Shown here in pieces: positions 1 through 6,806 of a stretch of 16,671 bases of DNA. The position numbers and the translations under genes were made by a program. The notes below the pieces were generated by a model, which had not been told where the DNA came from, did not search any database, and saw only the letters and a program-made list of their open reading frames with translations. The stretch's first letter is position 1. Each line of letters opens with the position of its first letter. The stretch spans positions 1 to 16,671 of the forward strand of contig JAZNPQ010000069.1 of assembly GCA_045589735.1 (NCBI GenBank), read 5' to 3'. The stretch comes from RGIG3994 sp045589735. Its GTDB lineage: Bacteria; Bacillota; Clostridia; Oscillospirales; CAG-272.

Positions 1-160
1 CGGTTGCGCCCGAGCAACCGTTGAAAGATAAACAAACAATTAAAATATATCCCTTTTTTGAAGTTTTTTGAAGATTCCAAAGAAACTTTTTGCAAAAAGT
101 TTCTTTGGTGGGGCGTGGGGCAAAGCCCCACATAATCTCACCGACAAATCAAAATTTGAA
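1..160 (+). repeat. Three-hairpin intergenic repeat, copy R1 (cut by left edge)
   Basis: This is one of three related copies in the window; the others are at 14164-14333 (minus) and 14718-14888 (plus). It has three parts. Hairpin A is CGGTTGC/GCAACCG at 1-7 and 14-20, followed by the linker TTGAAAGATAAACAAA at 21-36. Hairpin B is a perfect 32-bp palindrome at 77-108, with half-site CCAAAGAAACTTTTTG. Hairpin C is GTGGGGC-AAA-GCCCCAC at 115-131, followed by the conserved tail CCGACAAATCAAAATTTGAA at 141-160. The tail ends just before the ddl stop codon, so the repeat lies immediately downstream of ddl and is read on the opposite strand. It may act as a terminator for ddl, but no run of U follows hairpin B or C in that direction. 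Its left part may continue outside the window. Confidence 0.8.
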
Positions 161-167
161 GCAACCG

Positions 168-1211
168 TTATCTGCTCTTCTCCATCGCAAGAGTTACTAT
201 AGTATCGCAGAGGGTGTCGTAGTCGATTCCGTCGGCTTTGGCTTCTTGTGGCATAAGACTCATCGGTGTCATACCGGGCAGAGCGTTAGCTTCAAGACAA
301 ACAAATTTATTTCTCGTCTTATCAAGTATCATATCAACTCGCGCATAGCAATCCATACGAAGCGCATTAAAAACACTCACCGCAAGCTCTCCTGCCGCTT
401 TTGCCTCGGCTTCGCTAAGCTTTGCGGGGCATATCTCGGTCGTCATTCCGCTTTGGTACTTGTTTTTATAGTCGTAGAATCCGTCCTTGGGTATTATCTC
501 TATCGCAGGCAGAGCCTTGCCGCCGAGAACCCCCACCGAAAACTCACGTCCCGCGACGAAGCTTTCGACGATAACTCTGTCCTCGTGTACCCCCGCCGCC
601 TTAAGCGCGGTGTCAAGCTCTTCTGTCTTATTGACTATCGAAACACCGACGCTTGAGCCCGCCGAGCATGGCTTTACCACACACGGAAACCCCGTCTTTT
701 TTGCGACCTCATCCGCGTTAAGCTCTGACGCAAGCCCCGTCACGCCGTACGGCACCTCTATTCCATCACCCGCAAGTATCTTTTTGGAAATATCCTTATC
801 CATAGAGAGAAGGCAACCTATGTAGCCTGAGCCCGTGTAGGTCACCGCCATATTATCAAGCGTTGCCTGGAGCTGTCCGTTCTCTCCCATGCCGCCGTGG
901 AGCGCGAGAAAGACGACATCAGCGGCGCGGCACAGCTCAAGTATTCCCTCACCTATAAGCTCTGCTCTTCCGCCGTTTTCCGCCTTGAGCGCTTCAAGGT
1001 CGGGCTCGGTCTCGGTTATTGTCGGTACGGGCGGCTCTTTTTCTGTAAAAAGACTGTCTATCTCTACCGATCTATCCTTTATTCCAACGTACACGTCGGC
1101 AAACGCCACCTTATGTCCTTTTCTTATAAGCGCCGCCGAGATAAGCGTTCCCGAGCAGAGTGAAACGTTACGTTCGGGGGAATATCCTCCCGCAAGTACT
1201 GCAATTTTCAA
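168..1211 (-). CDS. ddl: D-alanine--D-alanine ligase
   Basis: A 347-residue cytoplasmic ATP-grasp ligase that joins two D-alanines for the peptidoglycan stem peptide. Visible features: N-terminal GGYSPERNVSL (residues 8-18), LALHGGMGENG (103-112), the ATP-grasp loop VVKPCSAGSSVGVS (178-191), the omega loop FYDYKNKYQSG (245-255) and the metal-binding stretch LEANALPGMT (306-315, Glu307 and Asn309). Tyr252 in the omega loop is the residue type that marks D-Ala-D-Ala enzymes, whereas Phe marks D-Ala-D-Lac ligases; a vancomycin-sensitive type precursor is therefore inferred. The start is TTG at 1211, chosen because AGAGGTG lies 5 nt upstream (1217-1223) and MKIAVLAGG is the expected family N-terminus. 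It follows prmC by 14 bp in the same operon. The usual motif reads EVN; here it is EAN, a mild change. Confidence 0.95.
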   Translation of the reverse strand: MKIAVLAGGYSPERNVSLCSGTLISAALIRKGHKVAFADVYVGIKDRSVEIDSLFTEKEPPVPTITETEPDLEALKAENGGRAELIGEGILELCRAADVVFLALHGGMGENGQLQATLDNMAVTYTGSGYIGCLLSMDKDISKKILAGDGIEVPYGVTGLASELNADEVAKKTGFPCVVKPCSAGSSVGVSIVNKTEELDTALKAAGVHEDRVIVESFVAGREFSVGVLGGKALPAIEIIPKDGFYDYKNKYQSGMTTEICPAKLSEAEAKAAGELAVSVFNALRMDCYARVDMILDKTRNKFVCLEANALPGMTPMSLMPQEAKADGIDYDTLCDTIVTLAMEKSR

Positions 1212-1225
1212 AATAGCACCTCTGT

Positions 1226-2059
1226 TTATTTCCGTTTTGTAAGAGTAATATTTCTGTCGTGTCCCGCAAGGTCAAATCCGATTTTGGAGTCAAAGCCGTT
1301 TTTCCCGGCTATATTCACCACCTCCGCTGACTGACCGCTTCCAATCTCGTACAGTATAAATCCGTCATCTTTAAGAAATTCTCCGAATTTTTCTGTCATT
1401 ACGCGGTAGAAAACAAGACCGTCCTCGCCGCCGTCAAGCGCGAGGTCGGGCTCAAACGAAAGCTCGGGTGCAAGCGCCGACAGGTCATTTTTCGGAATAT
1501 ACGGCGGATTTGACAGTATCGCGTCAAATTTTCGGTCTCCGCATATCTTTTGTTCCGCGCTCTCCTCAAGTATGTCGGCTGTGATAAATTCCACTCTGTC
1601 AGATACACCGTGGCGTTCCGCATTTTTCACCGCATATCTAAGCGCCTCGGGAGAGATATCGACGGCGACTGCATGAAGGTCATGCCGTCTTACGAGTATT
1701 GATACCGTGATGCATCCCGAGCCTGTACAAAGGTCGAGAAATGTCGCGCCGATCGGTAATTTTTCAACGGCGTCAAGCACCATCTGCTCGGTTTCGGGTC
1801 TCGGTATAAGACAGCCGGGACCCACAAAATAGGTCTCGGTGCAAAACTGCCATTCGCCGAAAATATACTGAAGTGGGTATCTTCTCTCACGGCATTTTAC
1901 GGCGGCTATAAGTCCCGTCTCGTTAAAATCTCTGTCACGGCAAAAGGGCAGCATCTCACGCGCGACACCGCAAAAATGCGAAATGAGAAGCCCTGCCTCA
2001 CGTCTGTATTCTTCTATTCCTGCGGCTTTAAGCCGATTACAAATATCAAGATAGGTCAA
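1226..2059 (-). CDS. prmC: Peptide chain release factor N5-glutamine methyltransferase
   Basis: A 277-residue SAM-dependent methyltransferase that methylates the glutamine of the GGQ motif in release factors RF1 and RF2. The small N-terminal helical domain (about 1-75) is followed by the Rossmann domain. Markers are PRPETE (86-91), the SAM loop DLCTGSG (109-115), AVDISPEAL (132-140) and the catalytic NPPY (184-187), the motif typical of glutamine or adenine N-methylation. Length is normal for the family. The start is TTG at 2059 with GGAGGG ending 4 nt upstream; no ATG fits better. In many Bacillota prmC follows prfA, but here it leads an operon with ddl. The other possibility would be a general HemK-type methyltransferase, which is the same family. 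Confidence 0.93.
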   Translation of the reverse strand: MTYLDICNRLKAAGIEEYRREAGLLISHFCGVAREMLPFCRDRDFNETGLIAAVKCRERRYPLQYIFGEWQFCTETYFVGPGCLIPRPETEQMVLDAVEKLPIGATFLDLCTGSGCITVSILVRRHDLHAVAVDISPEALRYAVKNAERHGVSDRVEFITADILEESAEQKICGDRKFDAILSNPPYIPKNDLSALAPELSFEPDLALDGGEDGLVFYRVMTEKFGEFLKDDGFILYEIGSGQSAEVVNIAGKNGFDSKIGFDLAGHDRNITLTKRK

Positions 2060-2111
2060 AATTCCCTCCGAAGCCCCGCCTTACCGAAGCAAAACTGACT
2101 TTAATGTATCT

Positions 2112-2140
2112 ATTATAACAGAATATTGTCAATATGAAAA
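2112..2140 (-). promoter_or_regulatory. Candidate promoter of prmC-ddl
   Basis: On the minus strand an extended -10 TGTTATAAT (TATAAT at 2117-2112) lies 17 nt downstream of a weak -35, TTTTCA (2140-2135). A TTGACA is also present but only 9 nt upstream of the -10, so it is not used with it. The leader would be about 50 nt. Confidence 0.55.
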
Positions 2141-2178
2141 GATATTTTCAAAAAAAGAAAAAAATTTGTTTTTTCATA

Positions 2179-2206
2179 TTGATTTTTCCAAAAAATATGT
2201 TATACT
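2179..2206 (+). promoter_or_regulatory. Promoter of the membrane miniprotein gene
   Basis: TTGATT (2179-2184), a 16-nt spacer, then TATACT (2201-2206) preceded by TG, giving an extended -10. Transcription would start near 2213, leaving a leader of about 90 nt that contains a folded element. Confidence 0.6.
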
Positions 2207-2218
2207 AAATATAGCAAC

Positions 2219-2285
2219 ATTAGAGTTAATGTCATACCATGAAATTAAACTCGAGATGTGCCGAGCGAGACACATCAATTCTAAT
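2219..2285 (+). promoter_or_regulatory. Structured leader, candidate three-way junction
   Basis: Three nested pairings are visible in the leader. P1 is ATTAGA (2219-2224) with TCTAAT (2280-2285). P2 is TTAAT-G-TCAT with ATGA-A-ATTAA (2226-2248, loop ACC). P3 is GATGTG (2255-2260) with CACATC (2271-2276, loop CCGAGCGAGA). P3 abuts the 3' strand of P1, so the two could stack. P1 can be drawn as 9 bp with one G-U at the cost of two P2 pairs. The ribosome binding site follows 6 nt later at 2292-2296. I recognise no known riboswitch class. The pairing is drawn by eye and has no comparative support. Confidence 0.4.
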
Positions 2286-2303
2286 TTACACGGAGGTATT
2301 ACC

Positions 2304-2492
2304 ATGGAAGAAAAGAAAACCAATTGGGGCGTAATTATCGGCGTTGTTGTTGCAACCATCGCAGTTCTTGCTGTCGGTGCGATTTTCGCTATCAAGCTTC
2401 TCAAGAAGAAGAAAGCTTGCTGCTGCGAGGATGAGCTTTGCGACGAGGACATCTGCGTTCTTGACGACGAGCTCGAGATCGAGGCTGAATAA
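2304..2492 (+). CDS. Small single-pass membrane protein with Cys-rich acidic tail
   Basis: A 62-residue protein of unknown function. ATG at 2304 is chosen because GGAGG (2292-2296) lies 7 nt upstream; the reading frame stays open further upstream but has no binding site there and overlaps the promoter. Residues 1-7 (MEEKKTN) are polar. About 8-31 form one hydrophobic helix with a GAIFA stretch, followed by the basic stop LLKKKK. The tail ACCCEDELCDEDICVLDDELEIEAE has five cysteines among acidic residues and would face the cytoplasm by the positive-inside rule. The CCC and C-x4-C spacing could bind a metal or a cluster, but this is speculation. The gene has its own promoter, leader and terminator, so it is probably a real, separately regulated gene. 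I do not recognise the family. Confidence 0.8.
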   Translation: MEEKKTNWGVIIGVVVATIAVLAVGAIFAIKLLKKKKACCCEDELCDEDICVLDDELEIEAE

Positions 2493-2502
2493 TTCGGACT
2501 TT

Positions 2503-2540
2503 AAGACATACAGTCACTTCGGTGGCTGTATGTCTTTTTT
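2503..2540 (+). terminator. Intrinsic terminator of the miniprotein gene
   Basis: A long stem with left arm AAGACATACAGTCAC (one G-T pair), loop TTCG, followed by a run of T that reaches the stop codon of the convergent lipoprotein gene. A classic factor-independent terminator on the plus strand; weaker in the other direction. Confidence 0.9.
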
Positions 2541-3052
2541 TATTCGGCTTCTATCCAAATAACATCGACTGTCATATTTCCCGATACTATCCGCTTCGGC
2601 AGTCCGTCACGAGTCAGCCATACCGTGTATATGCCGTCCTCTGCGGTTACCGAAAGTCTTGTAATCTTTTCACCGTCAAGCTCGTCGGTCTCGGCTGTCG
2701 CAACGCTTCCGCAGGTTGAAAAAAGCTCTGTTACGCGAAGCAACGACTCACCGTCAATTCCGACGGGAGTAAAATCTCCGAGTATTACCTCTGTCTCACC
2801 GTCTTTACGCAGCACCGACAGTCCTTTCATGCTGTCGGGTGACAGAAAAACGAGACGCGCATCTCGCACTTTTCCTTCACACATCGGCATAAGCTCCATT
2901 TCAGCTCTGAGCCGTGTTCCGTTCATTGAAATCTCTATTTCGGCGTTTATTTTTCCTTTTTCGTAGGCGAGTGGGTCGCTTTTTTTTATGCAAGAAGGCA
3001 AAAAAGCAAGAAAAAGCATCAGTATCGCTGTCAATGCCGCAAAATTTTTCAT
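2540..3052 (-). CDS. Small secreted lipoprotein of unknown function
   Basis: A 170-residue predicted lipoprotein. The start at 3052 is preferred over the upstream ATG at 3082 because AGGAGAG lies just before it and because it gives a clean signal peptide: MKNF, a hydrophobic core (about 5-18), then the lipobox LPSC with Cys21 as the lipidated residue. The mature part is rich in predicted beta strands alternating with polar turns (INAEIEISMNGTRLRAEMEL, DARLVFLSP, KITRLSVTAEDGIYTVWLT). This recalls the curved sheet of LolA-like sporulation or cell-envelope lipoproteins, but I see no diagnostic motif. It has one extra Cys pair candidate (MCEG and STCG). It is divergent from alr and convergent with the miniprotein gene. 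No convincing promoter is seen. Confidence 0.8.
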   Translation of the reverse strand: MKNFAALTAILMLFLAFLPSCIKKSDPLAYEKGKINAEIEISMNGTRLRAEMELMPMCEGKVRDARLVFLSPDSMKGLSVLRKDGETEVILGDFTPVGIDGESLLRVTELFSTCGSVATAETDELDGEKITRLSVTAEDGIYTVWLTRDGLPKRIVSGNMTVDVIWIEAE

Positions 3053-3101
3053 ATACTCTCCTATGGACAAATAAAATCTCAATAAAATATATGCTATACG
3101 C

Positions 3102-3130
3102 TTGAAGAAATAGAATTATTGTGATATAAT
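3102..3130 (+). promoter_or_regulatory. Promoter of alr
   Basis: TTGAAG (3102-3107), 17-nt spacer, TATAAT (3125-3130) with an upstream TGA giving an extended -10. AAAGGAG (3148-3154) then precedes the alr ATG, so the leader is short, about 25 nt. Confidence 0.8.
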
Positions 3131-3160
3131 TGATATATTATACCGAGAAAGGAGTAGACA

Positions 3161-4357
3161 ATGGAAAGCTTTAAGCTGTATTCGACGATTTCAAGCACTA
3201 ACGGTCTGCCGCCCACAAAGGCTGTCATTGACCGCGAGGCTCTTGTCGGAAACTTTAATATATTACGTAAAAGCATAACCGAAAAAGCTCCGAACACCGA
3301 GCTTATCTCGGTAGTCAAGGCTGATGCGTACGGTCATTCCTGCGAGCTTTGCGCTCCGCCGCTTGCCGCCGCGGGCTGTCGCCGCTTTGCCGTTTCGTCT
3401 ATAGGCGAGGCGTCGGCTCTCCGTCATATTCTCGACAGGAACGGATATACCAATACCGAAATACTCATTCTCGGATATACCCCGCCGGAGCATGCGGCTT
3501 TTCTTGCCGAAAACCGTATAACACAGTGCGTTTTCTCTCTCGATTACGCCAAGGAGCTGTCGGCTGCACTGAACAGTAAAATAAAAATACATATAAAGCT
3601 CGACACGGGCATGAACCGTCTTGGAATAAGAGCCGAAAGCGACACTGAAATATTATCGGCAGCTTCCGAGATAAAACAGATAGCTCTTCTTAAAAATCTT
3701 GAGCTTATGGGGATGTTCACTCATTTTCCGCGCTCGGACGCAAAAACCGCCGAGGGCGACGCATTTACCCGCAAGCAGTTTGGACTCTTCTCCGCCGTAC
3801 GCTCAGAGCTTCGAAAAAACGGCATAGATATTCCTTTCTGTCACGTTTGCAACAGCGCGGGAGCTGTACGCTTCCCCGAATTTGCGCTCGACGGCGTGCG
3901 CGTCGGTATACTGCTCTACGGCGGCGGTGAAAGCTTTTCGGAGCTTCCCCTGTCCCCCGTTATGCGTTTTGAGACCGAGGTCTCGCACGTACACGTCTTA
4001 AAAAAGGGCGAGGCTGTAGGCTATGGCGGTACCTTTGTTGCAGACCGCGATATGAAGCTTATCACGATGCCCGTCGGATACGCTGACGGCTTCATCCGCG
4101 ATTTTAAGGGCTGCTGTGTCACACTCGTCACGAAAAGCGGCTCGTATCGCGTTCCTCTCGTCGGAAGGATTTGTATGGACCAATGTATGGCTGACGTCAC
4201 GGGAATCGATGCAGAGCGAGGTGACAAGGTTCTGCTTTTCGGCAGCTCGCGAGGCGACCTTACCACTCTTGCAAAACACGCAAGCACAATAGATTACGAG
4301 GTGCTGTGTCTCGTTTCGGCGCGTGTTCCGAGAATAGAAAAAACCGAACTTTTATAA
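3161..4357 (+). CDS. alr: Alanine racemase (PLP-dependent)
   Basis: A 398-residue cytoplasmic enzyme that interconverts L- and D-alanine and so supplies Ddl. It has the fold-type III TIM barrel with the PLP lysine in SVVKADAYGHS (Lys53), KLDTGMNRLG (146-155) and the C-terminal beta domain carrying the second catalytic base in VGYGGT (Tyr288). PVGYADGF (304-311) and VGRICMDQ (334-341) complete the active site. Length is normal apart from about 18 extra residues before the first strand. ATG at 3161 has AAAGGAG 6 nt upstream. It is followed after 26 bp by the large lipoprotein gene, without a terminator between, so the two are probably cotranscribed. With ddl at the left end, the window holds both steps of D-Ala-D-Ala supply, in separate operons. 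Confidence 0.96.
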   Translation: MESFKLYSTISSTNGLPPTKAVIDREALVGNFNILRKSITEKAPNTELISVVKADAYGHSCELCAPPLAAAGCRRFAVSSIGEASALRHILDRNGYTNTEILILGYTPPEHAAFLAENRITQCVFSLDYAKELSAALNSKIKIHIKLDTGMNRLGIRAESDTEILSAASEIKQIALLKNLELMGMFTHFPRSDAKTAEGDAFTRKQFGLFSAVRSELRKNGIDIPFCHVCNSAGAVRFPEFALDGVRVGILLYGGGESFSELPLSPVMRFETEVSHVHVLKKGEAVGYGGTFVADRDMKLITMPVGYADGFIRDFKGCCVTLVTKSGSYRVPLVGRICMDQCMADVTGIDAERGDKVLLFGSSRGDLTTLAKHASTIDYEVLCLVSARVPRIEKTELL

Positions 4358-4383
4358 TCTAACAAAAGAAAGGACGTGTGACG

Positions 4384-6696
4384 ATGAAAAAAAGAATATT
4401 GTGGCTGCTGCTTTTGTGTCTGTCGGTCTGTCTTTTCCTCATATCTTGCGGCAAAAGCGATATAGCACCCGGTACTGCCGAGGTCACGATTAAGGAAAAC
4501 GGAAAAAAAATGACCGTCACCGTCGCACCCGAGCCCGAAGCCCTTGAAAAATACGACGACTCACGCATTTATCTTTTTGCGCTTGAGCCGGGGCGTGATC
4601 TGTCCGACATAATAGACGGCAACGCGAAGCCTATCGACGACAAGCGCGCAAAAAGCACCGTCAAATTTAAGCTCGACACAGCAGACGACAGCGGAAAGAG
4701 CCGCCTGTATTACGGATTTGTCGCCGCGTTTTTCGACAGCTCGGTAAACAAATTCGTGCCCGCCGCGGAAACCGTCGCCTATCTTTCAAACCCTGAGGTC
4801 CTTTCCAAAAATAATACCGACTACACCGAACAATCATCTATAAAAGGCATAAACGCAAAATATGACGGCGATGCCGTCGCGCTTGATGTGTCGCATGTCA
4901 TAATAGATATCCCGATAGATAAGTACGCGCGTACCGGCGCAAATGAAAAGAATCTGCGCTTTGAGCGAAGCGGCAGACGGCGTTATATTCTCTCCTCCGC
5001 CCTCTCAGAGCTTGACAAACGTGTTAAGGATTACACCGACAGAGGCGTTACGGTATATTTCCGTATCACTCTCGAGGCATCCTACGCCGAGCTTCCCGAA
5101 AAATTGCGTTTTCTCGCGTTTGAGGATACCGTTACGGGTTTACCCCACTATCCTATAAACACGGCAAACAGAGATTGCGCGGAATATATGGCTGATTTCC
5201 TCGACTTTCTCGCTGAGCGCTATACCGACAAGGAAGGCACGTACGGTCTTGTCTCGGCGTTCATAGCGGGGCACGCGCTAAATACGCCCGGCGACGGCGC
5301 AGGCTCTGCTTCCTACGAGACCTACTTTGAGGCTTGTACCGTGCTTTTGCGCACTATGTATACGGCAATGGCGACACACTATGAAAACGGTAGGGTCTTT
5401 CTCACAGTAGATAGAAATTATACCGTTTCGGGATACGGCGCGTGTGACGTCAGCGCAAAGAAATTCCTCTCGGATATGAAAAACCACACAAAGACCTCGG
5501 GCGACTATCCGTGGGGTGTTGCGCTATCGACCGTCTCTGCGTCAAGTGACAGCGACCGCATATGGTACGACAACGCGGGAGACGGAAAATATATCACTCC
5601 CGTAAACCTGACCGAGCTTACGGATACGCTCCTGTCCTCTGATAAATACCGTTATAACGGAGAGATGCGTCATGTCATAATAAGCGACTTCTCGGTGGAG
5701 CTTTCGGACAGCGAAGTATCCGAGCAAAACCAAGCCGCGTCGATAGCTTATGCTTATTACAAAGCAGTAGAAGCCCAAAAAATAGATGCGTTCTTCTATT
5801 CCGCACAGATTGACAATGGCGGCATCAAGAACGGTCTGCGAGGAGCAACCGACGAGGGGCTGCCGACCGAAGCACGTCCCGCGTATACTCTTTATTCTCT
5901 TATAGACAGCGACGCAGATCTTGACCCGTATATCGGCTCGGCTATGAAAAAGGACAGCGACTTTGAAACGCTGTACAGTGAAAATTCTGCCGCCGCGGCG
6001 GTGAAAAAGCACCGCACGGGGGATGTCTGGATTCATAAAATTTCGAATAGCAACGACCCAACAGAGCTATATAACTATAATACTCTCTTCGACTTTTCTT
6101 CGCATGAGGAACACGGCTTTACCGTATTCGGCAAGGATTCTTCCATAGACAAAAAAGACAGGACAGCCCTTTCGGTAACTCTCGGAAATCCGAATATGTC
6201 CTCGATCGCCTATACTGCTTGCAACGGTATCAAAAAGTCGAAAATATCCAATGACAGCCTGCTTATAGCTGTGTCTCTTGACGGCGGCAGGACCGACAGC
6301 TATACCGTCACGCTGACGCTTATTCAGCGAAATGACAAAAAAGGCGACACCGTTTACGAAAGCTCGGCTTCGAATCTTTTGGGAAGCTCTTCCATTCTTC
6401 TCGACTTCGACATTTCGGAATTCAGGCGTGAGCTTGCGTCGGGTAAGCTTGAGCTTCGCATCTCGGCATACTGCGAGGACGTAGATAACCCCTCCTGTGA
6501 GCTTCGCGTAACGAAAATACTCGTCGGAAACGCAAAAAATAATACCCCCCTTATCATTCTTCTCACAGTTCTTGCCGTAACGGCTATAGTCGTTATCGTC
6601 GTGCTGTCTGTCGTATGGTTCAGACGGAAGGATAGACCTAAAAAGCAAAAAAAAGACAAAAAAATTGCAAACAAAACCGAAAAAAGCAAAGAGTAA
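4384..6696 (+). CDS. Large surface lipoprotein, DUF5722-like, with C-terminal membrane helix
   Basis: A 770-residue exported protein. Start ATG 4384 (AAAGGA about 10 nt upstream); GTG 4378 is the alternative and adds two residues. The signal peptide ends in the lipobox LISC (Cys22). Next come a beta-rich region (about 30-150) and a probable TIM-barrel region (about 165-510) with stretches such as DRGVTVYFRI, MADFLDFLAERYTDKEGTYG, GRVFLTVDR and ASIAYAYYKAVEAQKIDAFF. From memory these match DUF5722 proteins, a glycoside-hydrolase-like family. A third, probably beta-sandwich region follows (about 530-705). The C-terminus is a hydrophobic helix (721-745) and a Lys-rich cytoplasmic tail. Where I recall GNE and SEQ in the family, this protein reads GHA (296-298) and SDF, so the acidic residues look lost. 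It could be a carbohydrate-binding pseudoenzyme at the cell wall. Probably cotranscribed with alr. Confidence 0.75.
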   Translation: MKKRILWLLLLCLSVCLFLISCGKSDIAPGTAEVTIKENGKKMTVTVAPEPEALEKYDDSRIYLFALEPGRDLSDIIDGNAKPIDDKRAKSTVKFKLDTADDSGKSRLYYGFVAAFFDSSVNKFVPAAETVAYLSNPEVLSKNNTDYTEQSSIKGINAKYDGDAVALDVSHVIIDIPIDKYARTGANEKNLRFERSGRRRYILSSALSELDKRVKDYTDRGVTVYFRITLEASYAELPEKLRFLAFEDTVTGLPHYPINTANRDCAEYMADFLDFLAERYTDKEGTYGLVSAFIAGHALNTPGDGAGSASYETYFEACTVLLRTMYTAMATHYENGRVFLTVDRNYTVSGYGACDVSAKKFLSDMKNHTKTSGDYPWGVALSTVSASSDSDRIWYDNAGDGKYITPVNLTELTDTLLSSDKYRYNGEMRHVIISDFSVELSDSEVSEQNQAASIAYAYYKAVEAQKIDAFFYSAQIDNGGIKNGLRGATDEGLPTEARPAYTLYSLIDSDADLDPYIGSAMKKDSDFETLYSENSAAAAVKKHRTGDVWIHKISNSNDPTELYNYNTLFDFSSHEEHGFTVFGKDSSIDKKDRTALSVTLGNPNMSSIAYTACNGIKKSKISNDSLLIAVSLDGGRTDSYTVTLTLIQRNDKKGDTVYESSASNLLGSSSILLDFDISEFRRELASGKLELRISAYCEDVDNPSCELRVTKILVGNAKNNTPLIILLTVLAVTAIVVIVVLSVVWFRRKDRPKKQKKDKKIANKTEKSKE

Positions 6697-6710
6697 TTTT
6701 ACGTCGGCTA

Positions 6711-6740
6711 TTGACGGGTGCGTCGTATATGTGTTATAAT
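6711..6740 (+). promoter_or_regulatory. Promoter of asnA
   Basis: TTGACG (6711-6716), 18-nt spacer, TATAAT (6735-6740), beginning 15 bp after the lipoprotein stop codon. The leader is about 60 nt. No clear terminator separates it from the upstream gene. Confidence 0.7.
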
Positions 6741-6777
6741 TACGAGTATCAGTTTATTTAAAGTATCCGGAAAGGAC

Positions 6778-6796
6778 GCTTTTCTCAAGGAAAAGC
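6778..6796 (+). promoter_or_regulatory. Hairpin just upstream of the asnA start
   Basis: GCTTTTC (6778-6784) pairs with GAAAAGC (6790-6796) around the loop TCAAG. The best purine-rich block of the leader, AAGGA (6787-6791), is partly inside the loop and stem. The only other candidate binding site near the ATG is the weak AGAAG (6797-6801). The hairpin could limit translation or position the ribosome; not proven. Confidence 0.35.
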
Positions 6797-6806
6797 AGAA
6801 GTTTTT

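Noticed and set aside
1..167. Terminal inverted repeat CGGTTGC (1-7) / GCAACCG (161-167) bounding R1
   Set aside because: GCAACCG also closes hairpin A at 14-20, and R2 and R3 have no such block at their tail ends, so the match is probably chance.
90..656. Plus-strand open frame across R1 and the end of ddl
   Set aside because: It runs through hairpins B and C of the repeat and antisense to ddl; no binding site and no plausible domain.
2121..2135. TTGACA upstream of prmC as a -35 box
   Set aside because: It lies only 9 nt from the -10 TATAAT, too close for sigma-A use; the extended -10 with a weaker -35 is preferred.
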